A DNA stretch of 64,000 nt from Bin55 sp964511425 (GCA_964511425.1 CAZEFI010000003.1:46034-110033), one strand, 5' to 3'. Shown: positions 26,751 to 36,510, numbered from the stretch's first letter. Notes: generated by a model from the sequence alone, not told the origin. Numbers and translations: made by a program.

Positions 26751-27068
26751 TTAGGATTCGATCGATCGTTCTCCCGCGAAACTACTGATGCACATATTCG
26801 CCAACACATAAACGACGTGTGCACCAAACATTGCGAGCACACTGGTTAACGGGTCTTGTTGCAAAAATTTAATAACAGCTGCCGTGCCAAGTATGTACAA
26901 AAAAAATCGTATCAAGTGAAAAACGAGAATACGACCGGGCGCGTTCGTCGCGCGTACCGCCCACGCGAACCACACATTAGCTAAAACTACAACGCCACCA
27001 CTCAACCATACCGCGCTGGCGTTCGAGACATTGAACAAACTCATGCCAATACCAACTAAGAAAACCAC
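26751..27068 (-). CDS. atpI: ATP synthase assembly protein AtpI (start uncertain)
   Basis: Hydrophobic protein with four membrane segments, thought to help c-ring assembly; the position before atpB is standard. From GTG at 27068 it is 105 residues, but that start cuts the first helix. The same frame stays open to 27155 and encodes a plausible N-terminus with WAVVIQGLVVFLVGIGMSLF, matching the E. coli VQLLVV helix. No ATG, GTG or TTG lies in that extension, so either the truncated GTG start or a rare codon (ATT or ATC) is used. Confidence 0.75.
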   Translation of the reverse strand: MVFLVGIGMSLFNVSNASAVWLSGGVVVLANVWFAWAVRATNAPGRILVFHLIRFFLYILGTAAVIKFLQQDPLTSVLAMFGAHVVYVLANMCISSFAGERSIES

Positions 27069-27157
27069 CAGTCCTTGGATTACAACCGCCCAAATGTGTG
27101 GTTGATCCTGATTAGCGGTGTTTAGGTTTTCGTCAGAAGGTTGGATGGGTTTAACCT

Positions 27158-27183
27158 AGTCACCCAAACCAAGTGGGTGCGAC
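27158..27183. repeat. Hairpin between parB and atpI
   Basis: CACCCA and TGGGTG form a 6-bp stem around a 7-base loop, extended by AGT/ACT across a small bulge. It lies in the leader of the atp transcript, between the putative -10 element and atpI. There is no T-run, so it is a weak terminator candidate; a leader structure is equally likely. Confidence 0.3.
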
Positions 27184-27216
27184 TAATGTTGTAATTCATC
27201 GTGAAAAGCCGTGCGA

Positions 27217-27222
27217 ATTATA
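27217..27222 (-). promoter_or_regulatory. Putative -10 element of the atp operon promoter
   Basis: A perfect TATAAT on the minus strand lies 60-150 bp before atpI and just after parB. The -35 region 17 bases upstream (GTTCCC) is poor, so an activator or extended contacts would be needed. Confidence 0.4.
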
Positions 27223-27268
27223 CAAAGATGGTGTCGCGCGGGAACGACGAAAAAGCTATTATCAGTGG

Positions 27269-28147
27269 TTAGCGTCGCAAATGTTGGAGAATCCCATCTA
27301 ATTCGTCGAGAGAGGAAAATCGAATCACAACTTCGCCTTTTTCCTTACTCTGGCCACGCATGCGAATATTCGTAGTAGCACCAAGTTTCTCGGACAGTTC
27401 ATTTTGCAATGTCAGCACGTTCGGATCAAGCGTTTTTACCTTGGTGGTGGTTCTTCCACGTTTGAATTTTTGGATGAACTGTTCCGCTTGTCGAACTGAC
27501 AATTGGCCTTTAACAATCCGTCGCGTCGCGAGTATCTGCACATCATTCGTGAGCCCGAGCAGGAGTTTAGCGTGCCCCAATTCGATATCTCCATCGCGCA
27601 AATGGGTACGAACTCGAGGAGGTAGTTCACGTATTCGTATCAAATTTGTCACAGATGAGCGCGCTTTACCCAAAGTAGATCCAATTTCACTGTGTGTGAG
27701 TCCAAACTCGTCGTGGAGTCGAAAATACGCGTCAGCTTCATCCACGACATTGAGATCCTCTCTCTGTAAATTCTCAACGAGTGCAACGAGCAATACTTTG
27801 TCATCGTCCAGCGGTCTAATAATTGTGGGAACAGTAGCTAATTTGCACAGTGCAGCCGCGCGCCAACGGCGCTCACCAGCAACGATTTGAAACCTATCAG
27901 AACCTATTGGTCGTGCTAAAATCGGTTGAACGACACCTACCTGTTTGATAGTGTTCGCAAGTTCTTGCAAGCTTTCTTCCCGAAATTGGGCGCGGGGTTG
28001 ATCCGGATTCGGTACAAGTTTTTCGATTGGAATCTCTTTCGGTCCGAATTTTTCATCACCGGTTCGAGGTGTAGTACTATCCGATTCTGCTGTTGAAATT
28101 GGTTTCAAAAGCTCTTCCAAACCTTTCCCAAGCGTTTGTCTAGGCAT
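27269..28147 (-). CDS. parB: Chromosome partitioning protein ParB
   Basis: CTP-dependent clamp that loads at parS and spreads on DNA, 292 residues. It has IPIEKLVPNPDQPR near residue 40, the CTPase/Arg-rich GERRWRAA motif near 92-99, and a helix-turn-helix with LTHSEIGSTLGKARSSVTNLIR. It overlaps parA by eight bases. Three perfect parS sites lie 17-27 kb away across the origin. Confidence 0.95.
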   Translation of the reverse strand: MPRQTLGKGLEELLKPISTAESDSTTPRTGDEKFGPKEIPIEKLVPNPDQPRAQFREESLQELANTIKQVGVVQPILARPIGSDRFQIVAGERRWRAAALCKLATVPTIIRPLDDDKVLLVALVENLQREDLNVVDEADAYFRLHDEFGLTHSEIGSTLGKARSSVTNLIRIRELPPRVRTHLRDGDIELGHAKLLLGLTNDVQILATRRIVKGQLSVRQAEQFIQKFKRGRTTTKVKTLDPNVLTLQNELSEKLGATTNIRMRGQSKEKGEVVIRFSSLDELDGILQHLRR

Positions 28148-28928
28148 TAGTTGTTTCTACCTCATTGTGTTTCGCATGTCGTCGAAGCATTTCGTGAGCA
28201 AGGGCACTATGTGCGATCGCACCCCTGGAGCGAGGATCATAGACTTGCACTGGTATGCCATGACTTGGTGCTTCCGCTAGTCGAACATTCCGCGGTACAA
28301 CTGTGCGGTACACACTTGTACCAAAGTGATCAAATAGTTGACGGGACACTTCCCGAGCGAGTTTATTTCTAGGGTCATACATCGTTCGGACGATCCCGTC
28401 GATGTTTAAATTCTCATTACCTGATTCGCGCACCGCTTCGATAGTTTTCAACAATGCACTGAGTCCTTCCAGAGCAAAGTATTCACACTGCATCGGAATT
28501 AATACGTGGGTCGCACACATCAACGCATTAATGGTAAGGATACTTAGGCTCGGGGGGCAATCAATGATGACATATTCGTACGTGTTTTCTACTTGCAATA
28601 AGTCCCGCATGCGCTGAGTTCGATCATTAGCGTCGAGAAGCTGTAATTCAATAGCGGTGAGATCCGAGGTGGAGCCAAGGACTTCCAAACCAGAGTCTAG
28701 TTTGTGCACAACTTCCTTTAATGGTGCCCGACGTTGAAACCAGTGCCAACTCGTGGATTGATCCCCATTTGTTGTGACCCCGACATGCGTTGAGGCATTC
28801 CCTTGTGGATCCATGTCGATCAACAGAACTGTCTTGCCTGATGTTGACAGTCCAAAAGCTAAGTTAACCGCAGTGGTAGTTTTCCCAACGCCACCTTTTT
28901 GATTGGCAACTGCAATGACGTAATTCAT
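28140..28928 (-). CDS. parA: Chromosome partitioning ATPase ParA
   Basis: Deviant Walker ATPase (Soj type) that moves ParB-parS complexes, 262 residues. KGGVGKTTTAVNLA (residues 11-24) is the deviant Walker A box with its signature lysine, and VIIDCPPSL near 119 is Walker B. The ATG overlaps the rsmG stop as ATGA, giving translational coupling in the mnmG-rsmG-parA-parB run. Confidence 0.95.
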   Translation of the reverse strand: MNYVIAVANQKGGVGKTTTAVNLAFGLSTSGKTVLLIDMDPQGNASTHVGVTTNGDQSTSWHWFQRRAPLKEVVHKLDSGLEVLGSTSDLTAIELQLLDANDRTQRMRDLLQVENTYEYVIIDCPPSLSILTINALMCATHVLIPMQCEYFALEGLSALLKTIEAVRESGNENLNIDGIVRTMYDPRNKLAREVSRQLFDHFGTSVYRTVVPRNVRLAEAPSHGIPVQVYDPRSRGAIAHSALAHEMLRRHAKHNEVETTNA

Positions 28929-29572
28929 GACGGACGAAACCGTGCTACAGCTGTGATCGAACCTCGCACACTTGGTGTGCTGGTGAGCACAACCCCTTCC
29001 GAAAATCCTTCGTATTCGTTGCTAAATCGGGTGTGGGTGTGCAGTAATACCATTCCCGTTTCTCGAAGTAATGGTCTAGCTAGAGACCAAGCTTGTTCTG
29101 GCGGAGCAACGGCTCGGATGCTAATTGTGTCGTATCGTTCGCTCGGCAAAGATCTTGGTCCAATATCGTGTTCCTGGACGTCGACGTTATCAAGACTTAG
29201 TCGAAATTTCACCTCTCGTAGAAAACGACACTTATTCGAACTTCGGTCGTTCAATACGAACCGTACGTCTCGGCGACAAATCGCTAGTGGGACACCAGGA
29301 AAGCCCGCACCAGAGCCAATGTCTAGATGGTCGCTGGCAGGTTTGAGAAACGGTTCGATCGCAAGGCTGTCCGCAACATGTCGCTGTTTCAATAAATCCC
29401 GATCACCTTTGGAGACGAGTGAATGCACTCGATCCCATTTCTTAATCAGCGCGATATATTCGTTAAGGAGTGCCGATTGCTCTGTTGAAAGTGGTCGGTT
29501 TTCGTGTGCACCACACTGAGACTCTGTTCCTAGCTCAAGCAATCTTTCGTTGTTCTCGGTTTCGCTTGACAT
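28925..29572 (-). CDS. rsmG: 16S rRNA (guanine527-N7)-methyltransferase
   Basis: SAM-dependent methylase of G527 in 16S rRNA, 215 residues. The SAM-binding loop is LDIGSGAGFPGVPLAI near residue 80. The ATG start overlaps the end of mnmG by 38 bases, and the stop overlaps parA. Confidence 0.93.
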   Translation of the reverse strand: MSSETENNERLLELGTESQCGAHENRPLSTEQSALLNEYIALIKKWDRVHSLVSKGDRDLLKQRHVADSLAIEPFLKPASDHLDIGSGAGFPGVPLAICRRDVRFVLNDRSSNKCRFLREVKFRLSLDNVDVQEHDIGPRSLPSERYDTISIRAVAPPEQAWSLARPLLRETGMVLLHTHTRFSNEYEGFSEGVVLTSTPSVRGSITAVARFRPS

Positions 29573-31421
29573 AAATTGCTAATAACGCTAATGCGGCAGG
29601 AGTCATCCCTGGAATCTTAGCCGCAGAAGCCATACTCTTAGGTTGCACTTCGCTGAGTTTCTGTTGCAGTTCTGTAGAGAGACCGTTCAATTCGGTGTAG
29701 TTAAACGGCGTAGGAATCTGCATCCCTTCCGCTTTCTTCGCTTTTTGAATCTCTTGATCCTGTCGAGCGATGTACCCTTCATACTTGATGTCTATCGCAG
29801 CTTGTTCAGCAATCTTTGAGTCGATGTCTTGAATCCAGCCAGCCCGCTGAATTGCGCTCACGTTCACTTTCGGGCGCTTAATAAGCTCCGCGAGTCGAAC
29901 TTCTCTTGAGATTGATTCTCCAGTGTCTTGCTCAAGTTGCGGTACGCCCAAGTCTGTTGGTTGAATGACGATTTTTTGCATTTTTTCTTTCGCGCTACCA
30001 ATCTCTTGATATTTTTGTTGGAATTTTTTCCATCTTTCGTTCGAAATCAGGCCTAACTCGTACCCAGTTGGAGTGAGTCTTTGATCTGCATTGTCTTGCC
30101 TTAAGCGCAAACGAAATTCGGCACGACTCGTGAACATGCGGTAGGGTTCATTCGTCCCGTAAGAGGTTAGGTCATCAACTAATACCCCAAGATATGCTTC
30201 ATGACGGCGCGGGTACCAACCTGACTTGCCTGCTGCTTGCGACGCAGCGTTCAGTCCAGCCAAAAGTCCCTGGGCGGCAGCTTCTTCATAACCTGTGGTA
30301 CCGTTAATTTGACCGGCGAAGAACAAGTTCTCTATCAGTTTGGTTTGCAACGTAGGTTCTAGATCTCGTGGGTCGAAAAAATCGTACTCTATCGCGTAAC
30401 CCGGCCGTGTGATGTGTGCATTGGAAAATCCACGTATTGATCGGACAAACTCCAACTGAACCTTGAACGGTAAACTTGTGGAGATTCCGTTTGGGTAGAG
30501 TTCCGTTGTATTTAATCCTTCTGGCTCGACAAAAATTTGGTGCTGGTTCCGTTCTGCAAAGCGCACGACTTTATCCTCGATCGAGGGACAGTAGCGTGGT
30601 CCTATACCTTCGATCGCGCCGGAAAACATGGGCGAGTCTTCAACACTTCGGCGAATTATGTCATGGGTTGCAGAATTCGTGTGCGTAATGTAGCAGGGCC
30701 GTTGTGCTGGATGTGATTGTTCATTTTCTATATACGAAAACACAGTGTGGTTTCCGTCGCCAGGTTGTCGCTCAAGCTCTGAAAAGTCTACAGTCTTTCC
30801 AGCCAATCGCGGTGGTGTACCGGTTTTTAATCGGTCCACCCGAAATGGTAGGGACCTCAGCCTTTGTGCCAGTACATTGGAAGGAGGATCCCCGGCGCGA
30901 CCACCTTCGTGCTGTTCGTGTCCAATAAAAATTCTGCCACCTAGAAATGTACCAGTTGTGAGTACCACAGTACGCGCCGATATTTTGACTCCTGTTCGAG
31001 TTACAACAGTTTGAACTCGATCTTTAGCCAACTCGAGATCAACCACACTATCTTGAAATATGTTTAGATGCTCTTGATGTTCCACGATTTCGCGGATGGC
31101 CGCCTTGTACAACGCACGATCTGTTTGTGCGCGCAATGCTTGAACTGCAGGTCCTTTGCTCGCGTTCAGGGTGCGAAAATGAATCCCCGCTCGGTCCGTC
31201 GCTAGAGCCATCGCTCCTCCCAACGCATCAACTTCTCGAACCAAGTGAGTTTTACCAATGCCGCCAATCGCTGGGTTGCATGACATTTGTCCTATTGTTT
31301 CTACTGACTGGGTGATTAATAACGTGGAAGCTCCCAATCGCGCAGAAGCTAAGGCAGCTTCGGTACCTGCGTGACCGCCGCCAATCACAACAACATCAAA
31401 CAATCCTAAGTGGTTCATCAT
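29535..31421 (-). CDS. mnmG: tRNA uridine-34 5-carboxymethylaminomethyl synthesis enzyme MnmG
   Basis: FAD- and folate-dependent partner of MnmE in wobble-uridine modification, 628 residues. The FAD motif GGGHAGTEAA is at residues 14-23. PAIGGIGKTHLVREVDAL and SCNP near 48-70, and the C-terminal GYIARQDQEIQKAKKAE, are family hallmarks. Two ATG codons stand at the start (31421 and 31418). Unusually, mnmE is not the immediate neighbour but lies 5.8 kb away. Confidence 0.95.
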   Translation of the reverse strand: MMNHLGLFDVVVIGGGHAGTEAALASARLGASTLLITQSVETIGQMSCNPAIGGIGKTHLVREVDALGGAMALATDRAGIHFRTLNASKGPAVQALRAQTDRALYKAAIREIVEHQEHLNIFQDSVVDLELAKDRVQTVVTRTGVKISARTVVLTTGTFLGGRIFIGHEQHEGGRAGDPPSNVLAQRLRSLPFRVDRLKTGTPPRLAGKTVDFSELERQPGDGNHTVFSYIENEQSHPAQRPCYITHTNSATHDIIRRSVEDSPMFSGAIEGIGPRYCPSIEDKVVRFAERNQHQIFVEPEGLNTTELYPNGISTSLPFKVQLEFVRSIRGFSNAHITRPGYAIEYDFFDPRDLEPTLQTKLIENLFFAGQINGTTGYEEAAAQGLLAGLNAASQAAGKSGWYPRRHEAYLGVLVDDLTSYGTNEPYRMFTSRAEFRLRLRQDNADQRLTPTGYELGLISNERWKKFQQKYQEIGSAKEKMQKIVIQPTDLGVPQLEQDTGESISREVRLAELIKRPKVNVSAIQRAGWIQDIDSKIAEQAAIDIKYEGYIARQDQEIQKAKKAEGMQIPTPFNYTELNGLSTELQQKLSEVQPKSMASAAKIPGMTPAALALLAIYVKRNREQRKIA

Positions 31422-31490
31422 TAAGTACTACACGACTCGCACATTACAGAAAAAGTGATCAAAAACCTCATCTGTCGTGTTAGAAGTTAA

Positions 31491-31682
31491 TTATGTCAAT
31501 CTCCCGTCGCACTCGATATCTTCGAATACATCGATTCTCTCTTCTACCAATTTTTGAATCCAAATTGTAACAGGGTGCACAAAGACGTTTACAAGTTTCT
31601 CCTGTGTGCCAAATAAAGAGGGGCATGTTGGAGTGGCGCGATCAGCCTGACAGGTTCGACCTTGTGAACGCCTAACCGTCAA
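31491..31682 (-). CDS. Candidate small ORF coupled to the third giant paralog
   Basis: A 63-codon reading starting with TTG that overlaps the stop of the 31679-35101 gene as TTGA, the same junction seen in dnaN-recF and hicB-hicA. Its second half (HPVTIWIQKLVEERIDVFED) looks protein-like; the first half is Arg- and Thr-rich and less convincing. No family was recognised. Confidence 0.25.
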   Translation of the reverse strand: MTVRRSQGRTCQADRATPTCPSLFGTQEKLVNVFVHPVTIWIQKLVEERIDVFEDIECDGRLT

Positions 31683-34600
31683 TCAGTAACGTCTGCGCGC
31701 GTCCAACGAATTGCGTCCGCCCACAAGTCTCCCGGGCCTCGTTTTGTCGTGCCAATCAAATCAACATTAACGACTCCCGCTTGAACATCAAACTCGCCAA
31801 TTGAGTTCCAACCATGGTGCCACTTTTCTACAGCCAATTCTCCATCATAGGTGTTCTCATTGTCATGAATCTCAAACAGGTATCTCAGATCCTTCCGCCA
31901 GCCACCTCTCCAAGGGATTGCTACGTGATAATCCAGTTGCCACTCTCCTTGCTCTGGAATTTCTGCGGAAAACCGAATCCGTGGAAAATCGCGTCGAAAC
32001 TCAACGGTTGCAAACGTATGTCGATACGTACCGAACGCTTCCGCCTCTTCGACCCGTCCCCACACATCGGGAAACATCCTGGTGTCAGTTGGACGCTTGA
32101 GCTTTAGTAAACCGTGATCCAAATCTCCTTCCAGTCTTGGCGTGAAAATCCACGAAATGGGACCGAATCGCGAAAGAAGTCTGAATTTCTCCTTGGGCTG
32201 AAGGATGATGAAACCAGTGTCTAAATCATCCACGATGACACTACTTTGCAGCGGTCTCCAATCATCTGCTTCCGAAGACGGTGCTAATTGTGCCACTGGG
32301 GGTGCTGATTCAAAGAGCCCCTCTAAAGAGACCGCAAATGGATAACGGTTGTAAGACAAACCTACTGGGACAATTTCGATGTCCCTCATAGATCGACTTG
32401 CAATTAGTCTAATTCGCGTTGAAGAATGTCCATCTATTGGTACCGGGTGCGATTGGGTATATCCCGTTGCTGGATACCAGTTGTCATAACGAACTTGGAC
32501 GAAGCCTCTGGTTGGCTCAGCGTTATGTACAGACACGGCAATCTGGTATCTTACTTCGTCTTCATTCACTGTAGCTTGTGTTACCGTAGCAGGGGACGAT
32601 AGGTAACCTGGAAGTTCGAAAGATTCGATCCAATCAGTTAGAAACGGCTCCACTACGACATCGCGCGCTCGCGCCACTTTTAACAAATCTTCGTGTGTAT
32701 AAGTGCTGCCTTTAAATTGTTGTTGTAGGTCTGCAAGCCACTGAAATATTTTCGTTCTACCATTGACCGCAAGCAAACCACGGGCAATCTCATTGCTTTT
32801 TAACAAAAGAGTTTCCAAATGTTCCTTTTTCGACAGGTTTTGGTACGTGCTGTTGTTATCGACACTTTCGAGAGTGTTCCAAGCTGAAGCGCGTTCTAAA
32901 TACTCCTCTTCCAAATTCCAAACTCCAAAGAACCTTTCATCCTGAGATCCGATCTGGCTGACTCGCCACAGCCCTATTTGAGCTTGTCGAAGATCAATTT
33001 TCGTCCGTTCCGCAACGTGAAGAGTTGAATAGATGGAAAAGAACTCGAAGGAAGTTCGCGAGCCAGATGACAGGAGTGCTAAAGGTATCTGTTGCAAAAT
33101 TGCTGAGTTTTCCCCGGTAGCAGAAGTTGCATGTGACCAAATCAACTCCGGGATGGTCATCCATGGATTGTCAGTACCGATACCAGCATTCAAGTAGCGG
33201 TACAGGAGTTCGATTTGACCGGGTAAGTGTAGCTTTTCGAGTAAATTTTGCTGCACGAACAACTCAAAATCCTTCTTCATACGCACACGGGGTAATCCAT
33301 ATTCCTTGAGAAGAACAACTCCAGGTAAGGCGCATAAGTTCTCCATGCGCCAACCACCACCTACAGTCCGAAGTTGGTTCGGCACTTCGACAAGCGACAA
33401 CTCATTACACGGTATCTCCAAACCGAAGTCGGTGAACTCTCTCAATATGTCATTGGCGGAACTGCGTACAACATCTTCTAGCTTTGTAAAATCCGCTCGG
33501 GTGTGTGCGTGCTTTTCATGCAAGAAGATTGAGAACGGCATGCCTTGTAATATGATCGTTGCTTTCTCAAACTTGGATGCAAACAAACCAATCTCACTCA
33601 CGGCGCAAGAAGGAGTCACATTAAACTTAGTTCCATCCTCGTCACTTTCAATCAGAGATGAACCTGCACTCGCGAGTTGCCAGTTTCGACGGGATATATC
33701 AACGTCGAGTTCAATATTTAAAAAATCGCGGGTTTCAGTCAATGGCACGGGATACCAATAACTACCTGGCATTAGGGCAACGTATTCGTTGCGAAAAATA
33801 GATGCATCTCGACCCAACAACTTTGCTGTACGTTTTGGAACTTCGCGATCAATGAGATAGTCCACAGCACTATCCAAATAAGCGAAGCGACCGTCTGGTA
33901 TTCCATCTGCGACCAAGTTGACTACATAACTTTGATCAGGGAGAAAGAAACCAGAACCTTTAAGAACCAAAACTCCGTTATGGAATTCCATCTGAGTGTC
34001 GAAGTCTTCAACACTGAACTCGCGAATCTTCATTCCCGGATTGAACAAAAAAAATACTTGGTCGGTGTCTAGATTCTTCGTGCGAAATGTTATGTTTAGG
34101 TCAAGCTCTAATCGTTCACCTGGATCAATCCTGACCGTCCCCGACATTTGAGTTACATCAACTTCGTTGACTGAAGTTTGCTCGACAGCTCTCGCCCAAT
34201 CGTCAAGCAAACTTGAATGATTCGTGGTCCACCATATCACTCCAAGATAAACAGTACCCGCTAAACTCGCTACCACTGGGGCTAGTAGCCTAGTGGAACG
34301 TTTTGATGAAATCTCAGAGCGCTTAACAAACCGCGCACCAAATGCTAAGATAGACAGGGTTGCAATGACCGATGCAATTCTTGTCATGACCGTAGTCCAA
34401 GCCGGCCGTTCCATAACGATCTCTGATAGAAAGAACGCGTCACTCGTTATCGGCGACAGGATTGATGCATACCAATACGGCGCATTTACTGTGATAACGG
34501 ACCATCCAACCATGGGAACTAGCACGAACAACAGTACAAGTACGCGGGACTTTATTAGGACGGAGCAGGCATTGACCACGGCAGCCCAAAACATCAGCGT

Positions 34601-35101
34601 CACCGGCGCATCCAAAAAAAGAAGTGTGCAGAGCGATTGCAAGTGAAACGGTTCAAACAAAGATGGATCTAAGGCCTGAAATACCATCGCAAACATTTGC
34701 ATAGCAATAAGGTTGCAACCGATAACAATCCACACAAGACCAGCTAATCCGACGGTTTGACCAGCAATGTATTCAAAGTTGGAAATGGGCATGGAATCGA
34801 GGACTTCATGAATGCGGTTGCTTACGTCGCGGTGTGCACTATCAAACCCGAGCCAGAGTAGTGCAAATTGGAATACGAAGAAGAAAGTTGGATCGATCCA
34901 ACTGAGTAAAAAGTAAGGTGTGTTAAAACCAAAGCTGGGAGACACAGTCGCCATGAACCCGCCGTAGATGCCACCTACAACAAAGCACGATACCAAAAAT
35001 CCTGATACGAGTATTACTAGAAGTCGGAATCGAAAGAGCCGGGTAAGTACTCTAGCTTCCGCAAAACCAGCCGCGAGCACATTTAATGCAAATTGACGCA
35101 T
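31679..35101 (-). CDS. Giant ABC-2-permease-like / M1-like / golvesin-like membrane protein (paralog C)
   Basis: A 1140-residue, more divergent member of the same family as the two proteins at 8-16 kb. It has N-terminal membrane helices with the loop HRDVSNRIHEVLDSMP near residue 90. The M1-like periplasmic part has FLFNPGMKI, ALMPGSYWYP and VGGG then PGVVLLKEYGLP. The golvesin-like C-terminus has GWNSIGEFDV and WADAIRW. No HExxH is present. It stands in the block inserted between mnmG and mnmE, beside a secreted protein gene, with no ABC ATPase nearby. Presence of three copies within 27 kb implies a lineage-specific role. Confidence 0.68.
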   Translation of the reverse strand: MRQFALNVLAAGFAEARVLTRLFRFRLLVILVSGFLVSCFVVGGIYGGFMATVSPSFGFNTPYFLLSWIDPTFFFVFQFALLWLGFDSAHRDVSNRIHEVLDSMPISNFEYIAGQTVGLAGLVWIVIGCNLIAMQMFAMVFQALDPSLFEPFHLQSLCTLLFLDAPVTLMFWAAVVNACSVLIKSRVLVLLFVLVPMVGWSVITVNAPYWYASILSPITSDAFFLSEIVMERPAWTTVMTRIASVIATLSILAFGARFVKRSEISSKRSTRLLAPVVASLAGTVYLGVIWWTTNHSSLLDDWARAVEQTSVNEVDVTQMSGTVRIDPGERLELDLNITFRTKNLDTDQVFFLFNPGMKIREFSVEDFDTQMEFHNGVLVLKGSGFFLPDQSYVVNLVADGIPDGRFAYLDSAVDYLIDREVPKRTAKLLGRDASIFRNEYVALMPGSYWYPVPLTETRDFLNIELDVDISRRNWQLASAGSSLIESDEDGTKFNVTPSCAVSEIGLFASKFEKATIILQGMPFSIFLHEKHAHTRADFTKLEDVVRSSANDILREFTDFGLEIPCNELSLVEVPNQLRTVGGGWRMENLCALPGVVLLKEYGLPRVRMKKDFELFVQQNLLEKLHLPGQIELLYRYLNAGIGTDNPWMTIPELIWSHATSATGENSAILQQIPLALLSSGSRTSFEFFSIYSTLHVAERTKIDLRQAQIGLWRVSQIGSQDERFFGVWNLEEEYLERASAWNTLESVDNNSTYQNLSKKEHLETLLLKSNEIARGLLAVNGRTKIFQWLADLQQQFKGSTYTHEDLLKVARARDVVVEPFLTDWIESFELPGYLSSPATVTQATVNEDEVRYQIAVSVHNAEPTRGFVQVRYDNWYPATGYTQSHPVPIDGHSSTRIRLIASRSMRDIEIVPVGLSYNRYPFAVSLEGLFESAPPVAQLAPSSEADDWRPLQSSVIVDDLDTGFIILQPKEKFRLLSRFGPISWIFTPRLEGDLDHGLLKLKRPTDTRMFPDVWGRVEEAEAFGTYRHTFATVEFRRDFPRIRFSAEIPEQGEWQLDYHVAIPWRGGWRKDLRYLFEIHDNENTYDGELAVEKWHHGWNSIGEFDVQAGVVNVDLIGTTKRGPGDLWADAIRWTRADVTD

Positions 35102-35383
35102 AAATCTCGAGTATAAATTTTAGGTTCGACCTCTCGAAATACTAGGTATACACGCTTTGGATTGCAGAGACGGAAGAGATGCTCAGGCGTTGCCGGTCAG
35201 CTTGAGAACTACTCTACACAATCCACAGATTTTCAGAATGATGGCAAGTCTTAGTAGGGGCTGATATCGATCAACAGGCCAGCGAGAAAAAAAGAACTAG
35301 TTTCCTACACGATTGGTCGCTGCTAACCACGTCGATCTCACGCTGGTGGTGAGTCTGTGCAAAAGCGTAATCTCACTCGTATT

Positions 35384-36298
35384 TCACCAAAATATGTGAT
35401 CCAAAAAGTTTGTCTGAGGCCTGTAAGGGTGCAAATATTCCAATGGACTTTCGCACTTGATGTCCGTGTAGGAGTCTTTCATTTCTTCTACAAATTTACC
35501 CCGAAATGCTGCCGAACCCTCAATTCTCACGGTGAGAGAGGTCATTGCGTGAAATTTACAGTTTTCGATATAAGAGTAAGTCATGGTTACATCGACAGAA
35601 ATGAAAGAATACTGCATTCGTTTTCTAACCGGTTCAAGAAGACGAAATTTCATTGTTTGGGGGTCTTGGCGTTCTTTGTCTACCGAGATTTCGATAATCC
35701 AATCCGCTTGATCCGCAAGCAATCGAATCCATCTGTTTGCACGCGCGTGTGCGAATAGCAACGTATCCAAGGGAAATGAAAAAGTCACCCCTTTCGACGT
35801 TTCCGCTGCAACCGAACCTTCTGCTAAGCTGAATGGTATCGCCGGAATATACACAAAAGGACTCATTGGCGAGCGAAGGGGTTTGCCGTGGGATATCCTT
35901 CCATCTGGTAGTTCACCAGCAAAACGTTGACCAAGTGTGCGCGTTACATTCCACTTTCCCGATTCGCTGGATTCTTCAAATAAATCACCTTGTACTTCAT
36001 GCAACGATACATAAGAACACAGAGGAATACCCACATACAATTTGCTCAGTGCTTGTGCTAGAAGCTCTTGATGCTCTTTTGCGAACGATGTTTGATTGAG
36101 TCCTGAAACGACATCGTTATATCGTGTCATCCGATACTCATTTTTGCTCTCAACATCGAAGGTAGCATAGCCAGACCTCAATTCTCGATGCAAGAGACTC
36201 GCAAAGTCTCTTTGGGGAACGACTTGTTGTCCGCCTACAGCTAGCATCAACAAGATGCTAACCATTAATGGTTTTGAAAATCGTCCAACCATCTCCAC
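35384..36298 (-). CDS. Hypothetical exported protein
   Basis: A 304-residue protein with a signal peptide (FSKPLMVSILLMLAVGGQQ, residues of about 7-25) and no recognised domain. The mature part is mixed alpha/beta and contains two Cys (C98, C283). The GTG at 36298 is two codons before an ATG at 36292. It ends 283 bp before the ATG of paralog C on the same strand, so it may be co-transcribed with and work alongside that membrane protein (inference from position only). Confidence 0.5.
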   Translation of the reverse strand: MEMVGRFSKPLMVSILLMLAVGGQQVVPQRDFASLLHRELRSGYATFDVESKNEYRMTRYNDVVSGLNQTSFAKEHQELLAQALSKLYVGIPLCSYVSLHEVQGDLFEESSESGKWNVTRTLGQRFAGELPDGRISHGKPLRSPMSPFVYIPAIPFSLAEGSVAAETSKGVTFSFPLDTLLFAHARANRWIRLLADQADWIIEISVDKERQDPQTMKFRLLEPVRKRMQYSFISVDVTMTYSYIENCKFHAMTSLTVRIEGSAAFRGKFVEEMKDSYTDIKCESPLEYLHPYRPQTNFLDHIFW

Positions 36299-36510
36299 CG
36301 ACTATCATTCTAGTCATTTCTATAGTGTTTTTTTTTGCGAGAAATTGAGGAGAGACTCTACTCAAGGTGCTTCTCTTAGTCTTGCCGTTCGGTCCTTCAA
36401 CACCAATGCTATTAACTTCTGTTCTAGTTGGAAACTTATGCTGTACAACTTCCACAAAGAATGTTTTTTCGTCTTTACCTGATACGTTTTAGCACTCTCG
36501 ACAGAAATTC

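Noticed and set aside
27360..27890. A 176-codon plus-strand reading opposite parB
   Set aside because: Antisense shadow; Ser-rich with no recognisable domain.
31422..31678. E. coli-style oriC next to mnmG
   Set aside because: No DnaA-box-like sequence or A+T-rich repeat was found there.
35343..35350. A Chi-like octamer GCTGGTGG in the gap before paralog C
   Set aside because: One or two copies are expected by chance in 64 kb on two strands.
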